Shown here: one piece after another, positions 1-9,886 of the stretch | How the letters are laid out: every line of letters begins with the position of its first letter | How positions within the stretch are numbered: the first letter of the stretch is position 1 | Assembly: GCA_020723345.1 (NCBI GenBank) | Contig: DYJA01000009.1 | Span: forward strand, 57,513 to 121,512 | Direction: 5' to 3' | Source: Candidatus Aquidulcis sp. | Lineage (GTDB): Bacteria > Chloroflexota > Anaerolineae > UBA4142 | Length of the DNA stretch: 64,000 nt | The notes under the pieces: model-generated | What the model was told of the DNA's origin: nothing | Databases searched by the model: none | Seen by the model: only the letters and a program-made list of their open reading frames with translations | Translations under genes and position numbers: made by a program

Positions 1-909
1 ATGGTGATTCGCGACGCCGCGAACGATCCGCGCCTTGCCGCGATCCACGCGGCGATCCGCGCCGAGGGCTACCACTCGGTCGCGCTGTTGCCGCTGGCGT
101 TCGGCGACGAAAGTTTGGGGATGCTCGCGTTCTATCACGAAACCGAGCGCGCGTACAGCGCGCACGATCTCGAACTCGCGCAGACGTTCGCGAATCAAGC
201 CGCGATCGCGATCAAGAACGCGCGCCTGCTCGATTCGATCCGCGAGGTCGCGACGCTCGAAGAACGCAACCGGCTCGCGCGCGAAATTCACGACACACTC
301 GCGCAGGGCTTGACCGGCATCGTCGTACAGTTGGAAGCCGCCGAGCGCGTCGCCGCCAAGCAACCCGAGCGCGCAACCTCCGGTTTGGATCGCGCCAAGA
401 AATTGGCGCGGCACTGTTTGGAAGAAGCGCGGCGTTCGTTGTGGAATCTGCGCCCCACGCCGCTGGAATCGCTCTCGCTGTTCCAGGCATTGAGCCAGGA
501 AGCCGCGCGCATCAACGAGCAGGATGGCTTGCGCGTCGATCTTTCGCTGTTCGGCGAAGAACGCCGTTTGCCGCCCAACGTCGAATTGAATCTTTTCCGC
601 ATCGCGCAAGAGGCGTTGACGAACGTACAGCGTCACGCGCGGGCGCGCGCCGCGACCGTGCTCCTGGGATTCGACAACGCGTCCGTCTCGCTCGTCGTCA
701 GTGATGACGGGATCGGATTGAACGGCGCGAATGACGCGGAACGGCGCGCCGGATTGGGCTTGGTCGGAATGCGCGAACGCGCGCATTTGCTCGGCGGCGA
801 GTTGAATATCGAAAGCCAAATCGGTCTGGGAACCCGAATCGCGGTCAAGGTGCCGTTGATGATGGTTCCGGAGTTTGTCTATGCCCCCTATCCGCGTGTT
901 GCTGGCTGA
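1..909 (+). CDS. NarL-family sensor histidine kinase (GAF + HisKA_3 + HATPase), 5' end probably cut by window edge
   Basis: LEERNRLAREIHDTLAQGLTGIVVQLEAAE H-box typical of HisKA_3; LNLFRIAQEALTNVQRHARA and GLGLVGMRERA ATPase motifs; GAF-like N-terminus incomplete. Confidence 0.9.
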   Translation: MVIRDAANDPRLAAIHAAIRAEGYHSVALLPLAFGDESLGMLAFYHETERAYSAHDLELAQTFANQAAIAIKNARLLDSIREVATLEERNRLAREIHDTLAQGLTGIVVQLEAAERVAAKQPERATSGLDRAKKLARHCLEEARRSLWNLRPTPLESLSLFQALSQEAARINEQDGLRVDLSLFGEERRLPPNVELNLFRIAQEALTNVQRHARARAATVLLGFDNASVSLVVSDDGIGLNGANDAERRAGLGLVGMRERAHLLGGELNIESQIGLGTRIAVKVPLMMVPEFVYAPYPRVAG

Positions 910-1561
910 CGATCATCACGTCGTCCGCGAAGGTCTGGCGACCATCGTCGATCTGGAAGACGATATGACCGTCGTCGGACAAGCCGGGGATGGTCTGGAA
1001 GCCGTGCGCCTGACGCTCGAGCGCGATCCCGACGTCGTCTTGATGGATTTGCAGATGCCGCATCTGGACGGCGCGCAAGCGATTCAGCGGATCCGGCGCG
1101 AGCGACCGAATATCCGCGTTCTGATTTTGACGACGTTTGCGAACGAAGATCACGTCCTCGCCGGAATCAACGCGGGCGCGCACGGCTATCTCTTGAAAGA
1201 CGCGACGCCGGAACAATTGCTGCAATCGATTCGCGCGGTCTATCGCGGGGAAGCGATCCTCGGCAGCGCGGTCGCGGCGACGGTGCTGACCAAATTTCGC
1301 GGCATGATCGAACGCGATCAAAACGCGCTGCCGCAGAAATCGCCGGAAGAAATATCCGCGCTGCTCACGCCGCGCGAGTGCGACGTGCTCAATTTGTTGG
1401 CGCAAGGCATGAGCAATCAATCCATCGCCGACGCGCTCGTCGTCAGTGTGCCGACCGTCAAAGTTCACGTCAGCAACATTCTCGACAAACTGGGCGCGAG
1501 CAATCGCACCGAAGCCGTCGTCGAAGCGCGGCGGCGCGGGCTGATCGTCGGCGCAAGGTAG
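881..1561 (+). CDS. LuxR/NarL-family response regulator
   Basis: IRVLLADDHHVVREGL receiver start, VLMDLQMPHLDG phospho-site, C-terminal LTPRECDVLNLLAQGMSNQSIADAL HTH; overlaps kinase gene. Confidence 0.95.
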   Translation: MPPIRVLLADDHHVVREGLATIVDLEDDMTVVGQAGDGLEAVRLTLERDPDVVLMDLQMPHLDGAQAIQRIRRERPNIRVLILTTFANEDHVLAGINAGAHGYLLKDATPEQLLQSIRAVYRGEAILGSAVAATVLTKFRGMIERDQNALPQKSPEEISALLTPRECDVLNLLAQGMSNQSIADALVVSVPTVKVHVSNILDKLGASNRTEAVVEARRRGLIVGAR

Positions 1562-1661
1562 GGGCGAGGCATTCGTCCGAGTGTAATCGTCATGCCAGGT
1601 GATTTGCCATCGGAAAACCCAGGGCTGTCAAAAAATATTCGGCGAATGCCTCACCCCTACG
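1558..1661. repeat. MITE-like inverted-repeat element GTAGGGGCGAGGCATTCG...CGAATGCCTCACCCCTACG
   Basis: About 17-bp imperfect terminal inverted repeats; related element at 60102-60206. Its TAG supplies the stop codon of the response regulator. Confidence 0.75.
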
Positions 1662-1925
1662 TCGGCATATCGGAATAGTTCTCAAGTTACGTCTTTAGTA
1701 TGATAGCCGCGCTGACGCTCTGTGTTATAGTCATACGAGAGTCAGAATCCTTGCGAAGGTTGAGCCCGCTTTTGAGTTTGTCGCCAAGTCAACCTTCACA
1801 AGGATCGTCGCAAAAGTGAGGTGATGATCGCGCACCATGGGTGGGGTTCGCTGCCCTGTGTGACACTCTCGGAAGGAGTGAGATTTACAATTCATACCCT
1901 ATGGAAGGGAAAGGAGAAGAAGATC

Positions 1926-3311
1926 ATGTTTAGCAAGATGACTCGCTTGCTCTGGATCGGCATTGTGCTTGTGACGCTGCTCGCCCTTGCCGCGTGCGCG
2001 CCCGCGCCAACACCCGCGCCCACCGCGGCGCCGCCCACTGCCGCGCCCAAACCTGCGGCGACAACTGCGCCCGTCGCCACCGCGGCTCCCCAAGCCACCA
2101 CCGCGCCGGCGCCGACTGCCGCGCCCAAAGCGGCTGAACCAAAGAAACTCTTGCTCGGCTTTACCGCCTCGCAGACCGGCGCGCAGCAAGTTGCTTCCAA
2201 GAAGCAGATCGAGGGCTTGCAACTCTGGCTCGACGACGTCAAAAAAGCCGGAGGGATCAAGCTGAAAGACGGCACGACCTATTTGCCGGAAATCAAGTTC
2301 TACGACGATGAGAGCAAGACCGACCGCGTCCAGACGCTCTACACCAAACTCATCAACGAAGACAAAGCCGATTTCTTGCTCAGCCCGTACAGCAGCACGC
2401 TGGTGAAAGCCGCCGCCGTAGTCTCAGAACAGAACGACAAGGTGATGATCACCGCCGGCGCGGCGGATGACGCCACGATGGAACAGGGCTTTAAGAAGAC
2501 GTTCCAACTGTACACCCCCGCCAGCCGCTACCTGACCGGCGCGGCGGACGCGCTGAAAAAGTTCGTCCCCACGGCGAAAAAAGTCGCCATCATTTACGAG
2601 AAGGATTCCTTCTCCACTTCGGTCGCGAACGCGCTCCAGCCGTACGCCAAGAGCATCGGATTTGAGGTCGTCCTCTTCGAGGGCTATGACACCGGCACGA
2701 CGGACTTTGCGCCGTTCATCAACAAGATCACCGCGGCGAATCCGGATGCGATCTTGGGCGGCGGTCACTTTGCGGATGGCACGACGTTTTCCAAGCAGTT
2801 GTTTGAAAAGAAAGTGCCCATCCAATTTGTCGCGATCCTCGTCGCGCCACCCGAACCGACCTTCAAGGACATTGGTGATGCCGCGTTAGGCATCATCGGA
2901 CCCAGCCAGTGGGAACCGCAAGTGACCTTTAGCGCAGAATCGGCAAAGGCGGCGAACCTGCCGTACTATGGTCCCAGCAACAAAGCATTCACCGACGCAT
3001 ACCTTGCCAAGTACAAAGAGTCGCCGTCCTATCACTCTGCCGGCGGCTATGCTCAGGGCTTGGTTCTGCAAAAGGCGATTGAAGACGCCGACAGTGTTGA
3101 TCCTGCCAAGATCGTCGCGGCGCTGGACAAGATGAACCTGATGACTTTTTACGGCGTCATCAAGTTTAGCACCGACGCCAAGACGCATGGCAAACAGCAA
3201 GCGCACGGAATGGTTTACATGCAGTGGCAGAAAGATTCTGCTGGTAAACTGGTAACCCAGATCGTGTGGCCCCTCGAAGCCAAATCGGCGGACGCCGTTT
3301 TGCGAAAATAG
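1926..3311 (+). CDS. Branched-chain amino acid-type ABC transporter substrate-binding lipoprotein
   Basis: Lipoprotein signal LVTLLALAACAP, Ala/Pro/Thr-rich linker, periplasmic binding fold LLLGFTASQTGAQQVASKKQIEGLQLWLDDV; followed by livHMGF-like genes. Confidence 0.9.
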   Translation: MFSKMTRLLWIGIVLVTLLALAACAPAPTPAPTAAPPTAAPKPAATTAPVATAAPQATTAPAPTAAPKAAEPKKLLLGFTASQTGAQQVASKKQIEGLQLWLDDVKKAGGIKLKDGTTYLPEIKFYDDESKTDRVQTLYTKLINEDKADFLLSPYSSTLVKAAAVVSEQNDKVMITAGAADDATMEQGFKKTFQLYTPASRYLTGAADALKKFVPTAKKVAIIYEKDSFSTSVANALQPYAKSIGFEVVLFEGYDTGTTDFAPFINKITAANPDAILGGGHFADGTTFSKQLFEKKVPIQFVAILVAPPEPTFKDIGDAALGIIGPSQWEPQVTFSAESAKAANLPYYGPSNKAFTDAYLAKYKESPSYHSAGGYAQGLVLQKAIEDADSVDPAKIVAALDKMNLMTFYGVIKFSTDAKTHGKQQAHGMVYMQWQKDSAGKLVTQIVWPLEAKSADAVLRK

Positions 3312-3411
3312 TTCGTCAATCCAGTCATCAGGCGATCAGGCGGTCAGGCAACCGGGCAACCGATTGACTGATTGCCTGATTGACCGATTGACTATTCACG
3401 ATGAGGTGTAA

Positions 3412-4269
3412 ATGAATATCGAAGCCTTGATCGCTTCTTCGATTGACGGACTGATGCTGGGGTTTGTCTTTGGGCTGATGGCAATGGGACTGACGCTCAT
3501 CTTTGGCGTTATGAAAGTCATCAATCTCGGGCACGGTCCGTTCATCGTCATGGGAATGTTCGCGATCCTCGTGATGAGCCAACTCGGCATCAATCCCTAC
3601 CTGGGCTTGGTCATCGTCGTCCTGCTTGGACTGTTGACGGGGATTGTGGTGTACTTTGTCGCCGTCCATCGCGTCATCAACGCGCCCGAATTGACGACGC
3701 TCCTCGCAACCTTTTCGGTCAACATGATCCTGATCGGCGCGCTGACGATCATCTTTTCGACCAGCCCGCGCGGACTCGATCTCGAACTCCCCTCGTTCCG
3801 CACCGGCGCGATCACGGTCCTGGGAACGCGTTTCGTCGCCGTGCTCGTCGCCGTTGGCGTGACGATCGCATTGTATTCTTTTCTCTACCGCACGCGCACC
3901 GGCAAGTCCATTCGCGCCGTCGCCAACAATCGCGGCGCGGCGGAGCTGATGGGCATCAATTCCAGCTGGATCCTTGCGCTCAGTTTCGGGATTGGCACGT
4001 TGTTGGCGATGATCTCCGGCGGTTTGCTGGCGACACTGTTTTCGTTCACCGTCCTTTCCGGTGGAGGGCTGGAGGTCAAGAGTTTCGTCATCGTCGTGTT
4101 GGGCGGCTTGGGCAATCCGACTGGCGCGTTGTTCGGCGGCATCATCATCGGTTTGCTCGAAAGTATCACGACCATCTTCATTCCGGTTTCCTGGGTGCCT
4201 GTGTTCGAATTCGTCGTGTTCGTGTTGATCCTGCTCTTCCGCCCGAACGGGTTGTTCGGAGCGCGGTGA
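3412..4269 (+). CDS. livH: Branched-chain amino acid ABC transporter permease (LivH-like)
   Basis: LMLGFVFGLMAMGLTLIFGVMKVINLGHG motif; multi-TM; operon context. Confidence 0.92.
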   Translation: MNIEALIASSIDGLMLGFVFGLMAMGLTLIFGVMKVINLGHGPFIVMGMFAILVMSQLGINPYLGLVIVVLLGLLTGIVVYFVAVHRVINAPELTTLLATFSVNMILIGALTIIFSTSPRGLDLELPSFRTGAITVLGTRFVAVLVAVGVTIALYSFLYRTRTGKSIRAVANNRGAAELMGINSSWILALSFGIGTLLAMISGGLLATLFSFTVLSGGGLEVKSFVIVVLGGLGNPTGALFGGIIIGLLESITTIFIPVSWVPVFEFVVFVLILLFRPNGLFGAR

Positions 4270-4291
4270 TGGATGATCGAGGTCATGTGAT

Positions 4292-5260
4292 ATGAAAACA
4301 CTATCAAGTCCATTCATCTGGATCATCCTGGTTGTGGTGGGAGGCGCATCCCTCCTGCCGATTCTCACCAATTCGGTGTCCCTGCGCGAAGATATGTTTC
4401 TGATGCTGATGTTGGTGATCCTGGCGTCGAGTATCAACATCATTATGGGCTACACCGGCTACGTCAGTTTCGGTCACATCGTCTTCTTCGGGCTGGGTGG
4501 CTATCTCGCCTTTTTCCTGATGAAGGAATTTCAAGTTCAGTTTATGCTCGCCGCGCTCGTCGGCGGCGCAGGCGCGAGTCTGATCGCGTTTTTCATCGGC
4601 ATTCCGGTTCTGCGCTTGCGCGGCGCGTACTTTGCGCTGGCGACCATCGGCATCAACGAAGCGTTCCGTTCGTTCTTTACCAATTTCGATCTCTTTGGCG
4701 GCGCGGTGGGCATGTTCTTCAACTTTTCGGTGTACGATGCGTACGGCGGCGCGAAGAATGCCGGACAACTTGCCTATTACGCGATGGTCGTGCTGGCGCT
4801 CGTGACGATTGGCACCAGTTTCGTCATCAAAAAGAGCAAGTTCGGGCTGGGGCTGATGGCAATTCGCGAAGACCAAGATGCTTCGATGGTGCTGGGCATT
4901 GACCCCGCGCGTCTCAAAGTCCTCACCTACACGATCTCGGCGTTTTTCCCGGCAGTCGCGGGCGCGCTCTTTTTCTTCAAGAACGGACTCATCGAACCGG
5001 GGCCCGCGTTCGAGTTGCATCGCTCGATTGAGGCGCTCGTCATGGTGATGCTGGGCGGCTACGGTACCGTCACCGGTCCCATCGTCGGCGCGGTGGTGTA
5101 CGAACGGCTGCGCGGTTTCCTGATTACCGATCCGACGTTGAGCAACGCGCATCTCGTCATCGCCGGAGTTTTGCTGTTGTTGATCGTGCTTTTTGTGACG
5201 GCGGGCGTCATCGGTTGGGTGCGGCAACGTGTGCCGGCGCTGCGGAGGTATCTCGAATGA
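4292..5260 (+). CDS. livM: Branched-chain amino acid ABC transporter permease (LivM-like)
   Basis: IIMGYTGYVSFGHIVFFGLGGYLAF, LRLRGAYFALATIGINEAF motifs. Confidence 0.92.
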   Translation: MKTLSSPFIWIILVVVGGASLLPILTNSVSLREDMFLMLMLVILASSINIIMGYTGYVSFGHIVFFGLGGYLAFFLMKEFQVQFMLAALVGGAGASLIAFFIGIPVLRLRGAYFALATIGINEAFRSFFTNFDLFGGAVGMFFNFSVYDAYGGAKNAGQLAYYAMVVLALVTIGTSFVIKKSKFGLGLMAIREDQDASMVLGIDPARLKVLTYTISAFFPAVAGALFFFKNGLIEPGPAFELHRSIEALVMVMLGGYGTVTGPIVGAVVYERLRGFLITDPTLSNAHLVIAGVLLLLIVLFVTAGVIGWVRQRVPALRRYLE

Positions 5261-6024
5261 GCACAACAAACTCGGTGATCCTCACGATCGAAAATGTCAG
5301 CAAGCGTTTTGGCGGTTTGCTGGCGCTGGACAAAGTCAACCTCTCGGTCAAGGAAGGCGAAATCTTTGGCATCATCGGACCGAACGGCGCGGGCAAGACG
5401 ACGCTGTTCAATGTGATCAACGGCGTCTATCCGCCGACGGAAGGGCGCGTCAAGTTTCGCGGCGAAGACGTGACCGGTTTGCAGCCGTTTGATATGAGCA
5501 AACGCGGACTCGCGCGCACGTTCCAGGTCGTCCGACCATTGTCCGAGTTGACGGTGCGCGAAAACGTGACGGTGGGCGCGTGCTTTGGGCGCGAGCACCT
5601 GCCGTTGGAAAAAGCGGAGAAGGTTGCGGACGAGGTGTTGGAGTACGTCGGGCTGGCAGAGCGCAAAGAGATGCTCGCCAGCAAGCTGAACGTCGCGCAG
5701 AAAAAACGGCTGGAGATGGCGCGCGCGCTCGCCGCGCGTCCGATTCTGCTCTTACTCGACGAAGTGCTGGCGGGCTTGAATCCGCACGAAGTCGCCGATA
5801 TGCTCGGCGTCGTCCGCAAGATTCGCGACCAGGGCATCACCATCTTGATGATCGAACACCTGATGCACGCGGTTATGAACTTGTCGGATCGCGTTTTCGT
5901 GTTGGACTATGGCGCGCAAATCGCCGAAGGGACGCCGCAAGAGGTCTCGAATCATCCGAAAGTGATCGAGGCGTATCTGGGCGATCCCAAAGTCGCGCAG
6001 CGTTTCTTGGAGGGAGCGGCATGA
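5257..6024 (+). CDS. livG: ABC transporter ATP-binding protein (LivG-like)
   Basis: Walker A GPNGAGKTT, AKKRLEMARALAARPILLLLDEVLAGL; start taken at MSTTNSV overlapping livM stop. Confidence 0.93.
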   Translation: MSTTNSVILTIENVSKRFGGLLALDKVNLSVKEGEIFGIIGPNGAGKTTLFNVINGVYPPTEGRVKFRGEDVTGLQPFDMSKRGLARTFQVVRPLSELTVRENVTVGACFGREHLPLEKAEKVADEVLEYVGLAERKEMLASKLNVAQKKRLEMARALAARPILLLLDEVLAGLNPHEVADMLGVVRKIRDQGITILMIEHLMHAVMNLSDRVFVLDYGAQIAEGTPQEVSNHPKVIEAYLGDPKVAQRFLEGAA

Positions 6025-6731
6025 GTATCCTAGCAATCAAAGATCTCGAATCGGGCTATGGCGAATTGCAGATCCTGTGGGGGCTTTCTCTGGAATTGCA
6101 GCCCGGTCGCCTGACTTCCCTGGTCGGCTCGAACGGCAGCGGCAAGACGACGCTGCTGCGCGCGGTGACGGGTCTCCTCAAACCGTGGAAGGGGCGCATC
6201 ACCTTCGATGGCAAAGATGTGACACATCTCTCGCCGCACGAAAAAGCGGAAATGGGCTTGGTGCTCGTGCCTGAAGCGCGTCAACTGTTTACCGATATGA
6301 GCGTGCTGGAAAACCTGGAAATGGGCGCAACGCCGAAGGGCGCGCGCGCCGAATTCAAACAAACGCTCGAGTGGGTGTACACGCTGCTGCCGCGCTTGAA
6401 GGAGCGCCAAAGTCAAATCGCCGGGACGCTGAGCGGCGGCGAACAACAAATGGTCGCGATTGCGCGCGGCTTGATGGCGAAACCCAAAGTGCTGATGTTC
6501 GACGAACTGTCGCTGGGTCTGTCGCCGCTGCTCGTGATCAACTTGTTCGAAGTGCTCGTCAAACTCAAAGGCGAAGGGTTGACGATGCTGCTCGTCGAGC
6601 AGAACGTGCAAATGGCGCTCGCCGTCAGCGACTACGCGTACGTCCTGAGCAACGGACGCCTGGAAACCGAAGGCGAAGCGAAAAAGGTGCGCGAGATGGA
6701 AAGCGTTCGCAAGGCGTACCTGGGATTGTGA
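6021..6731 (+). CDS. livF: ABC transporter ATP-binding protein (LivF-like)
   Basis: MSILAIKDLESGYGELQILWGLSLEL, GSNGSGKTT, LSGGEQQMVAIARGLMAKPKVLMFDELSLGL. Confidence 0.93.
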   Translation: MSILAIKDLESGYGELQILWGLSLELQPGRLTSLVGSNGSGKTTLLRAVTGLLKPWKGRITFDGKDVTHLSPHEKAEMGLVLVPEARQLFTDMSVLENLEMGATPKGARAEFKQTLEWVYTLLPRLKERQSQIAGTLSGGEQQMVAIARGLMAKPKVLMFDELSLGLSPLLVINLFEVLVKLKGEGLTMLLVEQNVQMALAVSDYAYVLSNGRLETEGEAKKVREMESVRKAYLGL

Positions 6732-6763
6732 GTGCCAAAGGAAATCAGGGGATTGAGGGAAAC

Positions 6764-6799
6764 AAAAAACAGACGCGTGCGGACGCGTCTGTTTTTTTT
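6764..6799 (+). terminator. Intrinsic terminator after liv operon
   Basis: AAAAAACAGACGCGT-GCGG-ACGCGTCTGTTTTTTTT perfect hairpin plus T-tract. Confidence 0.93.
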
Positions 6800-6810
6800 G
6801 AGCGAAATCT

Positions 6811-6839
6811 TTGACAGGGCAAGCCATATCTGTTAGAAT
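6811..6839 (+). promoter_or_regulatory. Sigma70-like promoter
   Basis: TTGACA-17 bp-TAGAAT immediately after the terminator and upstream of 6885 ORF. Confidence 0.65.
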
Positions 6840-6884
6840 CCGGGTAATGGCGAACGCGCGCACGCAATCTTCAAGGAGGAAGGC

Positions 6885-7217
6885 ATGGAGAAGAAATTCA
6901 AAATTCTGCGAATCGTCGCGTTTATTTGGAAGATCGTCGCGTGGGTGATCCTCGTGATCAGCATACTCGGCGGATGTGGTAGTCTGATCGCGCTCCTGGT
7001 TGCAGGCAATCAATTTTCGCGCCAAGCCAGCGCGCTGGGCTTGGGAACGTTCGGCGGCACAGTGGGTGGGATCGTGTTTGCGGTGATCGCGATTCTTGTC
7101 GGTCTCTTCTACTTCATCTCGTTGTACGCAATCGCGGAAACGATTGACGTGATGCTCGCGCTGGAAGAAAACACGCGCGCGACGGTGGAACAGTTGAAGA
7201 ATATCACCAAAGGTTGA
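6885..7217 (+). CDS. Hypothetical membrane protein
   Basis: Two hydrophobic segments, RBS AAGGAGG upstream of ATG. Confidence 0.7.
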   Translation: MEKKFKILRIVAFIWKIVAWVILVISILGGCGSLIALLVAGNQFSRQASALGLGTFGGTVGGIVFAVIAILVGLFYFISLYAIAETIDVMLALEENTRATVEQLKNITKG

Positions 7218-7226
7218 GGCAGGATC

Positions 7227-8021
7227 ATGTCGTCGTCTGAAAAATATCTCTTGGTCTGGTTCGTTTTGTTGCTGAGTGGTTTGGGACTGCTCGGGTGCAA
7301 CACCGTGAGCGCGCCGACGCCAACGCCAACGGCGCGCGCGATCGTCCTGACTGTCGTGCCGACGCGCACGCCGACGCGCACGCCAACCCCCGAACCAACA
7401 TCGACCACCATGCCTACCGCGACGCGCGCGCCGACGCTCGCGCTAACGCCAACGCCAACGCCAACCCAGCCACCTCCTCCAACGGCGACGCCGCCGCCGG
7501 GTTGGAAAAAACTGGATGCGGCTCAAGTTGAATTGTGGGTTCCCGGCAGTTTTGTCGGCGGAGACCCGGTCAAGGATCGCGAGCCGCTCGTCAAGAGTCT
7601 GCGCGCGCTGGGTTCTGAATACAACGGCTATATCAACCTCATCAGCCAGACCCCTTCCCCCTTTGCGATTTACGCGATCGATTCGGTGTTGGGCAGTACA
7701 GGGTTTATCACCAACATCAGCATCACGGTGAACCAAATCGTCTCCACCGGCACGGGCGAAGTGTTGCAAGGCGGCGTGAGTCAACAACTTCCCAGGCAGT
7801 ATACCGTCCTCGACCGGCGCGGCGCGGTGGCGGGCTTGTACGGCGCGGAGCGCATGGTGGCGGACTCGTTCGCGCAAAGCATTCGCATGCGCCAACTCGT
7901 CTACACGATCAAAACTCAGAATACCGCGTGGGTCGTAGCGTTCACGACGGCGGAAAACGAATTCTTCACCCGCCTACCCGCGTTCGACCAAAGCATCGCG
8001 ACGCTCCGATTCAAACCGTGA
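7227..8021 (+). CDS. Hypothetical lipoprotein with Thr/Pro-rich linker
   Basis: Lipobox LLSGLGLLGCN, (TPTRTPTPTP) linker, globular C-terminus WKKLDAAQVELWVPGSFVGGDP. Confidence 0.75.
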   Translation: MSSSEKYLLVWFVLLLSGLGLLGCNTVSAPTPTPTARAIVLTVVPTRTPTRTPTPEPTSTTMPTATRAPTLALTPTPTPTQPPPPTATPPPGWKKLDAAQVELWVPGSFVGGDPVKDREPLVKSLRALGSEYNGYINLISQTPSPFAIYAIDSVLGSTGFITNISITVNQIVSTGTGEVLQGGVSQQLPRQYTVLDRRGAVAGLYGAERMVADSFAQSIRMRQLVYTIKTQNTAWVVAFTTAENEFFTRLPAFDQSIATLRFKP

Positions 8022-8134
8022 AAGAACACAGGTCAGACGATTGGCTCGCTGCTCGCGCGAAAAAACGCGGGCGCGGCTGAGGACGAATCGCGCAATCGTC
8101 TGCCAAACTCGAACGTACCACCGGAGGTGTTGTC

Positions 8135-8903
8135 ATGCGCGTTGAAAATCGGATCCAGCGTTTGGCACTCGCGATTCTTATGAGTGTTGCCGCATTGCTG
8201 CTTGCTTGCAGCGTCTCATCTTTTCCCGTGCCCGCGCAAACACTTGTCGCGCCGGCGTACAACGCGTACATTGCGACCAAGACTCCGACGCCAACCCAGA
8301 CCCCGACATCCACCCACACTCCCACCGCAACGCCCACCCACGCCAACGCGCGTGGCGACGCTGACGCCGACGCCGCTTGCCGGAATGAAAAAGTTCGAGA
8401 CAGCGAAGATCGAACTATGGCTGCCGGACACTTTCGTCGGCGGCGACATTAGCAAAGACCTAGATCTCATCCTTAGCCGGATGCGGGCTGGGGGGCCAGA
8501 TTCTGCGCGGGTTGCCCAATTCATCGAACAGAATCCGTCGATGTTTGCAATGTACGCTATAGACTCGAAGGTTGGGGACATAGGATCAATCACCAACGTC
8601 AATGTGACGATGGAACAAACTTTGTCTGCCATTACATTGGACATTTATCTCGATGCCGTCACCAAGCAACTTCCCAGTGGGTTCCAAGTACTCGACCGAA
8701 AGGTTGTCACTTTGGAGCGGTATCAAGCCGGACGCGTAGTTGTCGAAACGGCATCTCAGGGGCGGCGGGTTAAACAACTCGTGTACGTGTTCAAAGATGG
8801 CGGTACATTTTGGATCGCAACTTACACGACGAGCGCAGACGAATTCGATCAGCGGTTGCCTTCCTTTGAGCAAAGTATTCGTACGTTCAGAATCAAACCG
8901 TAA
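8135..8903 (+). pseudogene. Frameshifted tandem paralogue of the 7227-8021 lipoprotein
   Basis: N-terminal lipoprotein/TPTP part in frame of ORF 8135..8452; C-terminal MKKFETAKIELWLPDTFVGGDISKD in frame of ORF 8184..8903; switch lies in the Thr/Pro repeat near 8340. Confidence 0.75.
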
Positions 8904-9068
8904 CCAAAGGTGTGGATGCACGACAAGGCAAGAGGATGGAGTGACTATTCCGTCCTCTTCTCGCACTTGGCAGGCGAACTGTGACCGCGCTTATTTACTT
9001 GGGATGCGATTCGGTGATATAATAATCGTCGAGGGGCGCACCGAACACCCTCACCGGGAGAAATCGAG

Positions 9069-9395
9069 ATGTCAGCAACTATAACTTTCCAGGATCTCAC
9101 TCGCCTGGAACAACTTTATACCGCCGGCTTCCATGACACTTTTCTAGACAACGCGCTGCGCAAGATCATCGCGCGCCAAATCGCGCGCGATGAATCCGAT
9201 CTTCAGCGAATCGCCGAATCGCTTGCCCAGTTTGAACAGCAGTATGGGCTTTCGACCGATGAATTTTTCCGTCGGTTCCAAGCCGGTCAATTGCGTGACA
9301 CCGCTGATATGATGGAGTGGAACGCGCTATACAAAATGCGAGAACGGATCATGGCGCGTCTGCAAATCCTGCGCGGCGTAGAAACGCATGAATGA
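9069..9395 (+). CDS. Small protein upstream of TumE-like toxin (candidate antitoxin)
   Basis: About 108 aa charged helical protein, overlaps downstream gene by 8 bp. Confidence 0.55.
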   Translation: MSATITFQDLTRLEQLYTAGFHDTFLDNALRKIIARQIARDESDLQRIAESLAQFEQQYGLSTDEFFRRFQAGQLRDTADMMEWNALYKMRERIMARLQILRGVETHE

Positions 9396-9774
9396 GCCCG
9401 CTGCTTATTTGACAGACGTCGAGTTAGCGCTCATCGCCAGTCCCTTTATCGCCGACTACCAGATCATTCGCTCATGGGCGAACACGGACGATGGCTATAT
9501 CCGCATACGCGCCCGGTTGACCAACGATGATTTCATCGAAGCCGCGGAATATTTCGCGGCACGCGGGGAAAAACTCATTACGGTTGACTATCGCTATCAC
9601 TGGACAAACTACACAAAGCAAGTATTGCGGCGGCGTTGGGACAGCACGCCCGACCATCCCGAATTGGAAAATTTTCCGTATCATGTCCACGTTGGGAACG
9701 AAGAGACGGTTATCCCGGGCGAGCCGTTAGGTTTGATCGCTTGGCTCAAAATTGTCGAAGATGAATTAACGTGA
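9388..9774 (+). CDS. TumE/DUF6516-like putative toxin
   Basis: YRYHWTNYTKQVLRRRWDSTPDHPELENFPYHVH resembles the DUF6516/TumE family (YRYHW...LIxRWDNAPHHPELENFPHHxH). Confidence 0.65.
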   Translation: MNEPAAYLTDVELALIASPFIADYQIIRSWANTDDGYIRIRARLTNDDFIEAAEYFAARGEKLITVDYRYHWTNYTKQVLRRRWDSTPDHPELENFPYHVHVGNEETVIPGEPLGLIAWLKIVEDELT

Positions 9775-9886
9775 TCTACTTCAAGAACAAGAGTGCCGTT
9801 CACGACGGAGCCGTGAGCGGCACTCTTGGTTTTCGGGTGAAAAGCAAATCAAACTGCTCTACTTCTCCATCCTAATCCACGTTCCT

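Noticed and set aside
3328-4443. 371-aa minus-strand ORF over livH
   Set aside because: Shadow ORF with low-complexity Asp/Arg/His composition; livH on the plus strand is clear.
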